A program made the position numbers and the translations under genes. Below, piece by piece: positions 50,001 through 59,300 of a stretch of 64,000 bases of DNA; position 1 is the first letter of the stretch, and every line of letters begins with the position of its first letter. The DNA comes from Motacilla alba alba (lineage: Eukaryota; Chordata; Aves; Passeriformes; Motacillidae): contig NC_052028.1 of NCBI RefSeq assembly GCF_015832195.1, forward strand, positions 1,097,501 to 1,161,500, given 5' to 3'. Below the pieces are notes generated by a model that was given only the letters and a program-made list of their open reading frames with translations, was not told the DNA's origin and did no database searches.

Positions 50001-52780
50001 GTTTTAATATGATCTTTGGTTGGAAATGAAGTCATTTCATACTGATAGGTTGTACTGATCTGTCATGTTCTTTATCTTGCATTCAGCACGTTGCTGAGGA
50101 CGGCCATGCGTTTTTACTGAGATCACTTTCCTTTTGAAGCCAGGATTTGGTCTCTACCTGATTCAGCCTCTGAATTTTAAATACTGTAGCACTAACTTAC
50201 TCTAGAACTTTATTTAATATTGCAAAGCCATCACTCAAAAGGCATTTAATAGTTGTGGTTTTGCCAGATTTTGCTCACTTTCTCCTTTTTGCTCTTACCA
50301 CTCTCGTTTCTCCCTTTCTGCCACGTGTATCTTGCCAGGATAAAGTTCTGATTGAGTTTTCCCTGTGTCTGATGGGAAGCCTTTCCCTGTGATCTCTTGG
50401 GTAACAAGAGGATGTCATAGCTGTCTTGATCTTTGTGACTGATTTCAGTTTTGAGTTCGCCTTTTTGAAATTCCATCAGAGGCTCTGTAAGCCTTCAGAG
50501 TGTGCCTCAGGTTAGCCCCGACGGGGCTGCAGGTTCTCACAGGTGCCTGTGGGAGAGGAAGGCAGCCCTGCAGCAGCATGCCAGGGGCTGGCAGTGAAGA
50601 AGCAATTCAGTACAAGTTGGTGGATTGGCTTGTACAGCTCAAGCCAGCTAATGGGATTTCTGATAAATCACCCTATTTTACTATACAAACTCTCCAATAT
50701 ACAGCTGCAGACTACTTTTTGAGTGTTGCAGTTCACATGAAGCTTTTTGAGCTTTTAATTCCACTTTGTGAGGCTCTCTAATAGCAGCAGTGCCTGATCA
50801 GCAGGCCAGCTTCACGATAGCTTTGTCTCATCCCTGCCAAAGGAGGCTGACAAAACAAATGTGTTGAGGTTCTTGGCAGATGTTATCCTTGCACTTCATT
50901 TCCTGCTGCTGCTTGAGTGTTATTACACTCCCGTAATAGAGGCTTTGAGCACACATGCCCTCAGATACTCCAGTGATGGTAAAATATGAAATGGCTACCA
51001 GGCAATAACAAGCTGATTGTTATCTCATTTTTTGGTGGTGCAGTTCTGGAGTGGTAGCACACTACCATTGTATTAGCCAATGGCTAAAAGTTTCAGGAAG
51101 AAAGAGGAGGGAATGTGTTGGACAGCACATGCCATGTTCTCATCCTGCTGTGATGGCTATGTGGTTACTCTGTAGGGATATGAAATGTGCTGGCTGTTAG
51201 AAGGAGGTGGTTGTGATGTGACTGATGAGGTTAGTTTGAACACAAACTGGCTGAAAAAATTCCCATTTCAAAAAGCTTTAGAGCTTCCTTTAGAATTGAA
51301 AAATTCTGCCCCTAAAATAATCAAGCCTAACCCTAAACAAATGACCAGACCATGAAATGGCTGAATTATTTTTCTTTATTAAATTACAGACCTGTTTAAA
51401 CAAATCACCTAAAAGGACTCAAAAGTGATAAATACTGTGCAGTCTTTTCCTGGGGAGCTTCCATGGGTGGTGGTATTGGCCCCTCAAGAGCAGATGCATC
51501 AGTGCTGCTGTTTCAGCCCTGAGTCTGTTGGTATGAGCTGTGCTTGCTAACACTCTGGCAAGAGAAACCTGTGGATATTTTCTGCCGTGAAGAAATTGAT
51601 TTCTGTGTGGTTTGAAACCTTTATGTTGATGTTTCACTTGGAGAATTTTCGAGAACAGAGTTGTATTTACCTGCTTAACACTGAAGAGAAGAAAGACTGC
51701 AAAGTAGGGCAACAGAACACAATATACAGAGCTAATTTTGGATGTTTGTTTTCTTGTTTATGATGGGATAATTATATCTGACAAGTTAACTAGTGAAGGC
51801 CTGTCCGAATTGACATGTCGTTAGGAAGAGTTCTGTACTTTGAACCTTATTTTTGCTGGCACATTTGATTTTTGCCATTCATGTAACAAGGCTTCCTATG
51901 GCCAAGTTTGTTTAGCTGTCAAAGCAGCACAAGAAATGAGTAGCAATATAATCTGCTGGGAAACTTCTTAGTAATTTTACAGAACTACTCATGAAAATCC
52001 TCCTCAGTGCCAAAATAGTGTCGTTTGCCTCTTAATGCCTGATCAGGGGGTTGCTCTAAGTGTTGGTTGTGCGCATGACTTAACAATAATACACTGCTTT
52101 GATGCCTTAGAGTGGCTACCTAGAACAGAGGCTAGACAAGATTAAGAGAATAAAAGTGGGTATTTATTGAAGGCCTTCAGTAGATACTGGGTTGGGCAGT
52201 TAGAAGCCTCAGAGAGGGGCTATACCCAAGATGGATGATGGCCATGAATTTTTCAGATAATTATAAGTTTGGTCCATTTACATATCATGGGTTGATCCTC
52301 CAATTACAGTTTCAGGTAATGAAGTAATTTACTCCAACTTCCCCCCCCCCCCATTCACTGTTATTTACATATCTTGGGGCTGAGACAGTGAGATGTCCTT
52401 GAGTTTCAAGCCCAGAGAGGAATTGTCCGACCAAAATGTGAAGACAGTAGCTAACACTGTATAAGGAGTTTAAGAATTATACACTATAAAGCACTACAGG
52501 ATTTGAAAAATATAAAAGCTGAATCCTAAGGCATTACTTGGGCTGATGACTGATTTGCAGAACTTTCTCCTTCTAGAAACAAATCATCGTGGACCCCTCG
52601 ACATTCAGCGAGGAGCGGTTCCGGCCATCCCTGGAGGAGAGGCTGGAGAGCATCATCAGCGGGGCAGCCCTGATGGCCGACTCGTCCTGCACGCGCGACG
52701 ACCGCCGCGAGCGCATCGTGGCTGAGTGCAACGCTGTGCGCCAGGCCCTGCAGGACCTGCTCTCCGAGTACATGGGCAAC
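37675..52780 (+). CDS. CTNNA1: Alpha-E-catenin, N-terminal 353 codons (exons 2-7)
   Basis: Alpha-E-catenin links cadherin-beta-catenin complexes to actin at adherens junctions and, as a homodimer, binds and bundles actin. The six coding exons here join in phase (0,1,0,0,0,0) to give residues 1-353 of a protein of about 900. They cover the N domain (beta-catenin binding and homodimerisation, roughly residues 1-260) and the start of the M domain with the tension-sensitive vinculin-binding segment. E276, R325 and L343 correspond by my alignment to human E277, R326 and L344; the first two take part in M-domain salt bridges and the last in vinculin binding. One glycine fewer in the exon 6 Gly run gives the offset. 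The remaining exons lie beyond the window. Identity as CTNNA1 rather than CTNNA2 rests on the N-terminus and exons 4-6. Confidence 0.96.
37780..39646 (+). other. CTNNA1: CTNNA1 intron 2
   Basis: 1,867 bp, GTAGGA donor and CTATTCCTTTAG acceptor. It is AT-rich with no repeat I recognise beyond a short T run at about 39,127-39,138. It contains the minus-strand exon-like segment 39069-39004. Confidence 0.85.
39004..39069 (-). CDS. Antisense gene, internal exon (phase 0 to 0)
   Basis: 66 bases, 22 codons, lying inside CTNNA1 intron 2. On the minus strand the acceptor is ATAAATATTTCCAG and the donor CCCCAG|GTAACC. It encodes LSILDRNPAGSRVITRG followed by QETPQ, entering and leaving in phase 0, which fits both the upstream segment (44049-44002) and the downstream one (37171-37066). 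Short symmetric exons of this kind are easy to find by chance, so support depends on the whole chain. Confidence 0.48.
39647..39842 (+). CDS. CTNNA1: CTNNA1 exon 3
   Basis: 196 bases, residues 36-100 plus the first base of codon 101. It begins in phase 0 and ends in phase 1 (GCAAG|GTAAGA). It encodes VTTLVNTSNKGPSNKKRGRS and runs through KAHVLAASVEQATENFLEKG to EELVAAVEDVRKQ. It carries the basic linker after the first helix and the start of the beta-catenin-binding region (about residues 54-148 in the mammalian protein). Third codon positions are about 51% G/C, in contrast to exons 4, 6 and 7. Confidence 0.97.
44002..44049 (-). CDS. Antisense gene, upstream internal exon (phase 0 to 0)
   Basis: 48 bases, 16 codons, within CTNNA1 intron 3. 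On the minus strand the acceptor is GGGGTAGTTCTTTTAG and the donor TGCAG|GTACTG. It encodes LDSKGKRPLWPSFNMQ and is phase-compatible with the exon at 39069-39004. The composition (Arg, Pro, Trp, Phe) resembles that of the downstream segments. Being short, it is the least certain of the four chained exons. Confidence 0.4.
44493..44750 (-). mobile_element. CR1 LINE 3' fragment, antisense
   Basis: Reverse-complement CR1 3' region: TCACAGAATGGCCTGGATTG, AAGGGACCTTAAATCCATCC, GTGTCCAACCTGGCCTTGGG, and GTGCAGCCACAGC. Less diverged than the copy at 23.3 kb. No coding capacity. Confidence 0.93.
46479..46645 (+). CDS. CTNNA1: CTNNA1 exon 4
   Basis: 167 bases; the first two complete Gly101, followed by 55 codons (residues 102-156), ending in phase 0 at AAAGTT|GTAAGT. 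It encodes DLMKSASGEFADDPCSSVKR, then ARALLSAVTRLLILADMADV and YKLLVQLKV. The YKLLVQLKV ending fits alpha-E rather than the neural paralogue. This is the core of the beta-catenin-binding and dimerisation helices. Third positions are about 82% G/C and the exon is CpG-rich although the introns are AT-rich. Confidence 0.97.
46646..47411 (+). other. CTNNA1: CTNNA1 intron 4
   Basis: 766 bp, GTAAGT donor and TATTCTTTTAG acceptor. No repeat or other feature seen. Confidence 0.9.
47412..47531 (+). CDS. CTNNA1: CTNNA1 exon 5
   Basis: 120 bases, 40 codons (residues 157-196), phase 0 at both ends; the donor is the slightly unusual CAACAG|GTATAG. It encodes VEDGILKLRNAGTEQDLGIQ and YKALKPEVDKLNIMAAKRQQ, characteristic of alpha-E-catenin. 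It is part of the second helical bundle of the N domain. Third positions are about 50% G/C. As a symmetric exon it could be skipped without shifting the frame, though that would break the bundle. Confidence 0.97.
47532..49338 (+). other. CTNNA1: CTNNA1 intron 5
   Basis: 1,807 bp, GTATAG donor and TTTCCTAACAG acceptor. It contains a T-rich run at 47,635-47,650 and a sense-strand exon-like segment at 47910-47982, discussed as a weak finding. Otherwise AT-rich unique-looking sequence. Confidence 0.88.
49339..49605 (+). CDS. CTNNA1: CTNNA1 exon 6
   Basis: 267 bases, 89 codons (residues 197-285), phase 0 at both ends, donor TTCGAT|GTGAGT. It encodes ELKDVGHRDQMAAARGILQK, YTASQACLQHPDVAAYKANR and the Gln/Gly linker AAQQQGGGGELAYALNNFD. 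The linker joins the N domain to the M domain and appears one glycine shorter than in mammals. E276 corresponds to human E277 of the M-domain salt-bridge network. Third positions are about 85% G/C. Confidence 0.97.
49606..52576 (+). other. CTNNA1: CTNNA1 intron 6
   Basis: 2,971 bp, GTGAGT donor and CTCCTTCTAG acceptor. Its last 480 bp contain an antisense solo LTR (about 52100-52498), ending only 78 bp before exon 7. The rest shows no repeats or exons I can support. Confidence 0.88.
52100..52498 (-). mobile_element. Probable solo LTR next to exon 7
   Basis: Read on the minus strand it starts TGTAGTGCTTTATAGTG at 52498, carries a G12 run (52352-52341) and an AATAAA polyadenylation-type signal in CTTCAATAAATACCC at about 52,160, and ends near GGCATCA at 52100. 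Length of about 400 bp and TG...CA ends fit an LTR, and the sequence style is that of repeats I associate with songbird ERVs. No TATA box or clear target-site duplication is visible, so family and exact borders need a library search. No internal retroviral sequence is present. Confidence 0.5.
52577..52780 (+). CDS. CTNNA1: CTNNA1 exon 7, start of M domain
   Basis: 204 bases, 68 codons (residues 286-353), phase 0 at both ends, donor GGCAAC|GTGAGT. It encodes KQIIVDPSTFSEERFRPSLE, then ERLESIISGAALMADSSCTR and NAVRQALQDLLSEYMGN. It opens the M-I bundle, which unfolds under tension to expose the vinculin-binding helix; the QALQDLLSEY segment with L343 (human L344) is central to that binding. The part from FRPSLEERLES onward is near-identical between paralogues, so it does not by itself separate CTNNA1 from CTNNA2. 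Third positions are about 90% G/C. Confidence 0.97.
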
Positions 52781-52884
52781 GTGAGTACCCCGCTCTGCTG
52801 GCTCCCTTCGGGGCTGTAACTCCATGGGGACAGCTAAATACTGGGAATTGAAGCCATGTCCCTCAAAGCTGGTTTGTTCCTCTG

Positions 52885-53408
52885 TGCTGGCCACTGGTGA
52901 GGCTGCACCTTCAGTACTGTGTCCAGCTCTGGCCCCTCAGTTTGGGATGGACATTGAGACGCTCGAGCGCATCCAGAGGAGGCAACAAGGCTGGTGAGGG
53001 GCTTGGAACACAAACCCTGAGAGAAACCACTGAGGGAGCTGGGGGTGTTCAGCCTGGAGAAAAGGAGACTCGAGTGGCCTTGTCGCTCTCCACAACTTCC
53101 TGAAAGGTAGTTGTAGTCAGGTGGGGTTGGTCTCTTTTCTCCAGGCAGCACTGACAGAAGTAGAGGACACAGTCTTAAACTGTGTCAAGGGAAATTCAGG
53201 TTGGATATTAGGAGAAAGTTTTTCACAGAAAGAGTGATAAAGTTCTGGAATGGCTGCCCGGGGAGGTGGTGCAGTCACCATCCCTGGATATGTTTTAAAA
53301 AAGCCTGGATGTGGCCCCGGGTACCAGGGTTTAGTTGAGGTGTTGGGGCTGAGTTGGACTCGATGATCTTGAAGGTCTCTTTGAACCTGGTGGTTCTGTG
53401 AATTCTGT
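52885..53408 (+). mobile_element. CR1 LINE 3' fragment
   Basis: Begins at TGGTGAGGCTGCACCTTCAG in the end of the former CR1 coding region and passes through TTCAGCCTGGAGAAAAGGAG, GGTTGGATATTAGGAGAAAG and TTGGACTCGATGATCTTGAA to the tail TGGTTCTGTGAATTCTG. About 520 bp, 5'-truncated, with frames broken. It starts about 100 bp after the exon 7 donor, so exon 7 is flanked closely by a retroelement on both sides. Confidence 0.93.
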
Positions 53409-56334
53409 TTTGTCCCAAACAGGATTTGAGCAATAACAAGTGGTCCTGAAAGGTTTGTCATGAGGTGGGATGAAACCTTCTTAAATCACCAATGATACTT
53501 ACCTTAAAACTGATCTCCAGTCTTCCCAGCAAGTGTTATCATCATAAAGTGTTAATCCCTTGGCACTGCTTCTATTTCTCTTTTATGACTATTGACATTG
53601 TGTTGTAGAGAAATTCAAATCTCAGTTTACATAATGTAGCTGGGCTTATGCAGAAAGTTCTACTTCACTTCTGTTGTCTCTTGGAAACTTTAACTGTGTC
53701 GTCTTTGTAGTTGAAAGCATAAATTGTAGAATCAAGTTGATTATTGTTGCTACTTGGTTTGAGCAGAAGTGATGTATGAAGTTAAATATGTAGTAAAAAA
53801 TCTGAGAGCAATTTGGTGTAAATATTGGGCTTGGAGCAGTTCTTTTCCAGTGTTTAGGCACTGAATGTGCACACAGTGTCTGAAGCCTGAGAGTGTTTCT
53901 ACAGTTGGAGTAAGTGTCATGTCATGCGGATGAGCTTCTGCATTTGAGGGCATCATGGTGTAATCCTGGACTTTCTTCCCCTCCATTGCCCCTTTGCTCT
54001 TATTCCAGTGGGTTTTAAGCTGAGGTACTTGATGTGTTGAGAGGTGAGATCATGATATGGTAAGATTATAGACAAGACTATATGTAATTGTTTAACTTCA
54101 ATACTGTTGAAGCTGATTTCAGAAATAAAGTTGCAGAAATGGCAACAACTTAAGCAAAGCGTGTGGCTTGTAGCACTGTGGCAAGTAAAATTGTCTGAAG
54201 AAATCTTAATGGGGGGACTTGAGGTCTTATTTATGCTTTTGAACTTGTTTGAGACGCAACTGAGTTCAGAGATACCTTTTTTAGACAGTAACACTTATTT
54301 AGGAACCTTGCTGCTTTAGATACTTTACCTTCAAATCTTTTGGCCAAAGTGATTTCAACATAGAGCAAAACTGGTCCAGGGGCTGCCATGTGTGGGTTGG
54401 GGTGGTGGGATTTGGAGAACAGATGCAGTGTGTGGTAGAGAGAAAGGAAAACAAGGATTTCTGTTTACCAAAGAGAAGGGCAAAGTAATTGAACAAAACT
54501 GAAAGGCAAGTCTGATGTAGCCTGCAGGCTGAGCTAGGTATTCATGTAGTCTGTCTTAATTGCTTGTGAAAGTAGCTTGTGCTCAGCATTGACATTTTGT
54601 AGAACTTCAGACTGCAGCTGGGAAGCAAAGCACGAAGTTGTGCCACTCAAAACTCCTTTGAGCAGGGTGTTTTATGAGTCTGTGAAGCATCAGCAGTAAT
54701 CTCTCAAATGTGCTGCTGGATTGGAGGGAGCCGTCAGCACGACTCCGAAGGGAGCAGCCACCAGAGGGTAATTAAGCATGTGCAAGAGGTAAATGCTCGG
54801 TCTTGCATGGAGGAGTTGGTGGCATTTGTCTCGTTGAAAGTTGGTCAGATAGCCACGTGAGAGTGCAGAGCTCTGACTTCCTCTCACAGCAATGCCTGTC
54901 CTCCTCCTCAGCCATGTGCTTTTGTCTCTGATAGGCAAGTTAAAGTAATCATGCTGAGATGGGAAGAATGTATTCCCTCTGTTATCTCCTTTGGCACATT
55001 GTGAAATTAGTGGAGCATACTGCATTTTTTAAAGTCACTGTTATGTTATGATTGTAGACAGTGTAGTTGGGGAAATGAGATTAGAAATTCAGTGAAATGG
55101 AGTGGAAAAAGCAATTGATAAATTATGGTGAAAATGTGGGATGGTGTGTAAAAATCCATACTGTAAACCCCTCTGTGATTAAGCTGAAGAATGACTAATA
55201 GTTGGGAATCTAAACAGTGAAAATGGTTTGATACATCTGCAGGAAGAGTAGGGATGTGCTGACTTAGAGTAGTGGCAGAGGAAATGTCATTTCATGTATA
55301 TGTATGATATACCCACAGCTCCTGGGATGCTTTCCTCCAGTCTCCCTTTGAAGGAGGAAGTGAATTGGGCATTAAATCTGTTAATTGCACAGCACTTGCA
55401 GTGCATCGTAAATCCTATCCAAGTGCTAGAGTAAGAGGTAGTTATTGGCCAAGTGTAAAAATTCAGAGAAGATTGGATGAGGAATAGACTGGCAAGGCTG
55501 AAGCACAGAACTGTCTTGAGACAGATTTCTTTTTTAACTTTAAATTCCTTCTCTTCAGTGACTTCCTCTAGCTTTTGGGCTTTCTTTCTGATCTCTGGCA
55601 ATAACAAGACTTTTCTAGACAGTTTATAACTCAAAGTTTAGTGTTTTGGACCCAGAGTTTAACTGTTTCTCTGTGCCTGTCCTTGAAGGTCTGTAAGTCT
55701 GGCAGCATTGGCAGCTGTGTTATGGCGTGTGGCAGAAGTTTTCAGCTGAATAACGTATTTTGGCAAAAAACTGAATTGTAGGATCTCTTGACCCCCACTG
55801 CATCTGCTGGCAAGATGATGAATCCTGTGATTATGCCCTTAAAAGAAGGGCAAGATTTGCTTTTTCAGTAGTTCGTTACAGAAGTTTGAATCCCCTTTTT
55901 CTTAGATTGGTGTGTGTATGATTTCCTTTTTCATCTAGTACAGCTTCTCTTGTCATTTTCAAGAGCAGCTTGGTCAGACTAAATCTTTTACATTAAGGCC
56001 AGCATTGTGTCAGACAGTGGTCAGTGGTGTGTCCTGCAAGCAGAAGGACAGGAACAAGGGAGCTGTGTAATTTGTCTTACCCCAAGTATCCCCCCAGTGT
56101 TGGCAGTCTGCAGCTCAGCCACTTCTGACCTTCTGGACTGCTCTTGAAAATGCAAGAGAAGTCATGGCTAGTGGCAGGAGTCTCTTTCTGTGGATGGTAA
56201 TTGAGATGGGCTTTCATTACCTGCGTCCACTGAACGTCATCAGCCGCTTCATGACCCAGCCTCTTGGTTTATAAGCTACATCCTTTGAAATCCCAATTGT
56301 TAATTCCTTAATTGTAGCATCTGATTCTCTGGTT

Positions 56335-56347
56335 CCCCCCCCCCCCC
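56335..56347. repeat. C13 mononucleotide run
   Basis: Uninterrupted C13. A similar C12 run (52341-52352) lies inside the LTR in intron 6, but sequence around this one does not look like that LTR. Confidence 0.9.
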
Positions 56348-59300
56348 ACTTCGCTTGGGGAGAGCTGTTTTCCATTATGGCTTTTGCTCACAGTTCCAAA
56401 AGAAAATAGTTTCCCTTTTTAAACTTGCATTGCAGATCCCTCCAGGATTGAAATAGCACGGATGCCTATTTGCATTTGGGTTTTATTACATGGAGTAAGC
56501 CTGATTCTTGCTGCTGGTGCTGAATGGCAGAGCTGGGAGGGGAAGGCCTAAATTCATTATTGATTCTGAGTACCTTTGTGAAAGCAGAATAGTCCAAGGT
56601 CTTGGTTGTCAGATCAACTGCCTGGAATGCAGTAAATTCACTACATCAGTTGCAGCTAAGTTTTTAATATAACTCACTGATGGCAAGACCCAGATCTTTG
56701 CCTGACTGCCACAGATCATACATTCTTGGTGTGTATTTTATTAATTAAACAAATTTTAAAGCATATTTGAATTTAGTTGAGCATCGATTCCAGACTTAGG
56801 CTGGGCAAGAAGACAGAGCAAACCATCGAACTGAATGATGTCAAGATTAATAGTGCAATCAATGAAGAAGTTAGTAAGAAATATCAGAAAATACAATGGA
56901 AACAGTCTTTTGGGTCTAACTCCATGGTCTTGTGTGGGTGCATGTTGACCTGTTGCAGTTTGCTCCAAGTAAAAAGGATGAAGCTGTGTATTTTTTGACA
57001 CTGCTACCAGTTTATCCTGGCATTGCCTTTGCACTGGCAGCTGGTGAGATTCCTCTCCCACTGTAGGTACAGCCATCATCTCTGCTTTTCTGTTTTGTGC
57101 TACCCAGCTCTGCCACAAAGTTAACATAACTCTAATAAAAACTACATGGATATCTAAACTACTGAAATGCATTAAAAAATGCCCAGTGGGCTGACAGCTA
57201 AAAAATTTCTCTGTTTTAGAAAGAAAATGTGTCACTGGCACAGGAATCCACAAACTTGGTTGGGACAGGTATGTGCTCTGTGCTGTAACCCTCTGAGTGT
57301 CATTAGCACAGGACTTGGGCAGTTTGCCTTGCTGTCAGCTCTGTGTTACACATGGCAAACGCTGGATTTGGTGCCTTTGAGGCCAGGCTTTGAAGGGGTT
57401 TGGGGTTTAGCAGGGTAGAAAGCACAGACCGTGCCCTGGAAGTGTAACCAGCAGTTTCCAGTGTGCTCTCAGTGTGCCCTGATCTTGCAGAAGACATCAG
57501 TTACCTGACTCATGTGTAAGACTGGAAATACAAGCATCCTTCAGCTTTTGACAATCCATTTTTACTGCCTGGTGCAGGAGCCCTGAAGGCTGGGGGCAGT
57601 TGGGCTCCTTTCCATGAGCCAGCAGTGGTCGGAGGTGTCTGGCTCTGTTCAGTATGCACAGGGAAGTGCAGAGAGCTCTCATTTTCAGTCTGTTCTGTAC
57701 CCCATCAATTTCTAATGCATTCAGCTCCCCTTTCATGCACACACCAGTAACTCAGCCATGTACCAGCAGAAACATTGTCAGGAATTGTAGTTTGGCGAGT
57801 GCAGAATGCGGACCCGGAGCCCCATTGTGTACCACATGCTCTTGTACAATAAAATCCCTTGTTACTACATTTGGAAACGATAAATCATGTTACATAAAGT
57901 AGCCTGACAGGTCCCATTTCAATGGGAATTTTAATGCTTTCATATTAACATTCTGACTGTGTCCTTGACTGTCTGGATTGCATTAGAGGTGCTTGGCAGC
58001 AAATGGAGAAAAGCCATTGGGAGCTGGTTCAGAGCAGGCATTCCAGGCACACATCACTTCAGGACAGCTTTTTATTTTCCCTGGTTTCCATCTTCTCTTT
58101 GGCCTCAAGTGCTTGAGCACCACAGCAGGGTGGGTCTGTTTGGGGGTGGGGGTTGTGTTTCTGTTTGTTTTAGATTTTAACCTGACCTGTGCTGGTATGG
58201 CACAGCTTCAAGGTGAGGGAGGTGGTTGAGCAGGCTGTGGGCCTGCTCTGCCTCAGGGAACTCTGGCAGGCCAGCATGGTTTGAATCTTGGGGTCTTCAG
58301 AGAAGGTCCCAACTGCTGGATTTGGACCTGGTGGACCCATAACTTGTGAAATGCTTAGTTTGCACCCTTGTGTCTGTGTTCAGTGCAGTTAGGGGAATGT
58401 GATAAACACACAAGAGTGTTTTGCTCAGCCTTAATTGCACTATTTTGCTTCTCTTTCCTAAGCTTCTCTGAACATCTCTGATGCTTGGAAAGTGATTGGG
58501 CAGGAAAGTGCCTGGCTTATCTATTCAATATCTGCTGGGAGAAATCATTTGTCTTCAGAACTACCCGCGAAGGATATTTCTACTCCTGACACACTTGCAA
58601 TTTACAGAATGGAGATGTGTTTTCGTGATGAATTTGCCTATTAATAATGATGATCCACAGCTTTGTATTCCCATCAAGGATCCAAGCTTGGAAAGGAACA
58701 TGTGTATTTTCACATGACTCTGAAATTCATTTTTAGCAAGTATCTATATACTGAAAGGGCTCTTGCATAGCCCTTTTAATGAAAGCATCTGTTTCTGTGG
58801 GAATAGATGTGAATTAAAATGGCACACTGATCTGTGTTGATGATAAAGATGCTGATAAAAATTCTGCCTTGAGATAATCTACACTTTCTTTTTTAATATT
58901 GTTTATCAGTTTAAGATGCCTGAATGCTGACGTGATGAATGTGGTTAGAAAGCCTTGGATGGGTTTTTCTGTCACGGACTTTGCTGCTCAGTAGAGAGCT
59001 GTGCTGTTATGCTGGGCCCTAATTTCCATAGACATTATTGCTTTGACAAAAATGCTGCTTTTAAAAACAGAACATTTCTGAAGTGATAGGAGTTTTAAAT
59101 TTAATGTGTATAGGCTACCATAGAGTAAATATTTCAGCATCATTGGAGTGAAGTCAGATGAAGATGGTGAGAACTTCACACTGTGTCAGTCAGGCATTTT
59201 TGGGCTACCGAATCCAGCTTCCAGGTGTTCACCCAACACCATCCTGGTTTGGGACTTAGTGTGGGGTTTTAGGAGGTGTTCTGGCACCTTCTGTTTCTTA

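Noticed and set aside
56756..57253. 165-codon minus-strand frame in intron 7, considered as part of LRRTM2
   Set aside because: No leucine-rich repeats, signal peptide or transmembrane pattern in the right places; AT-rich DNA with mixed frames.
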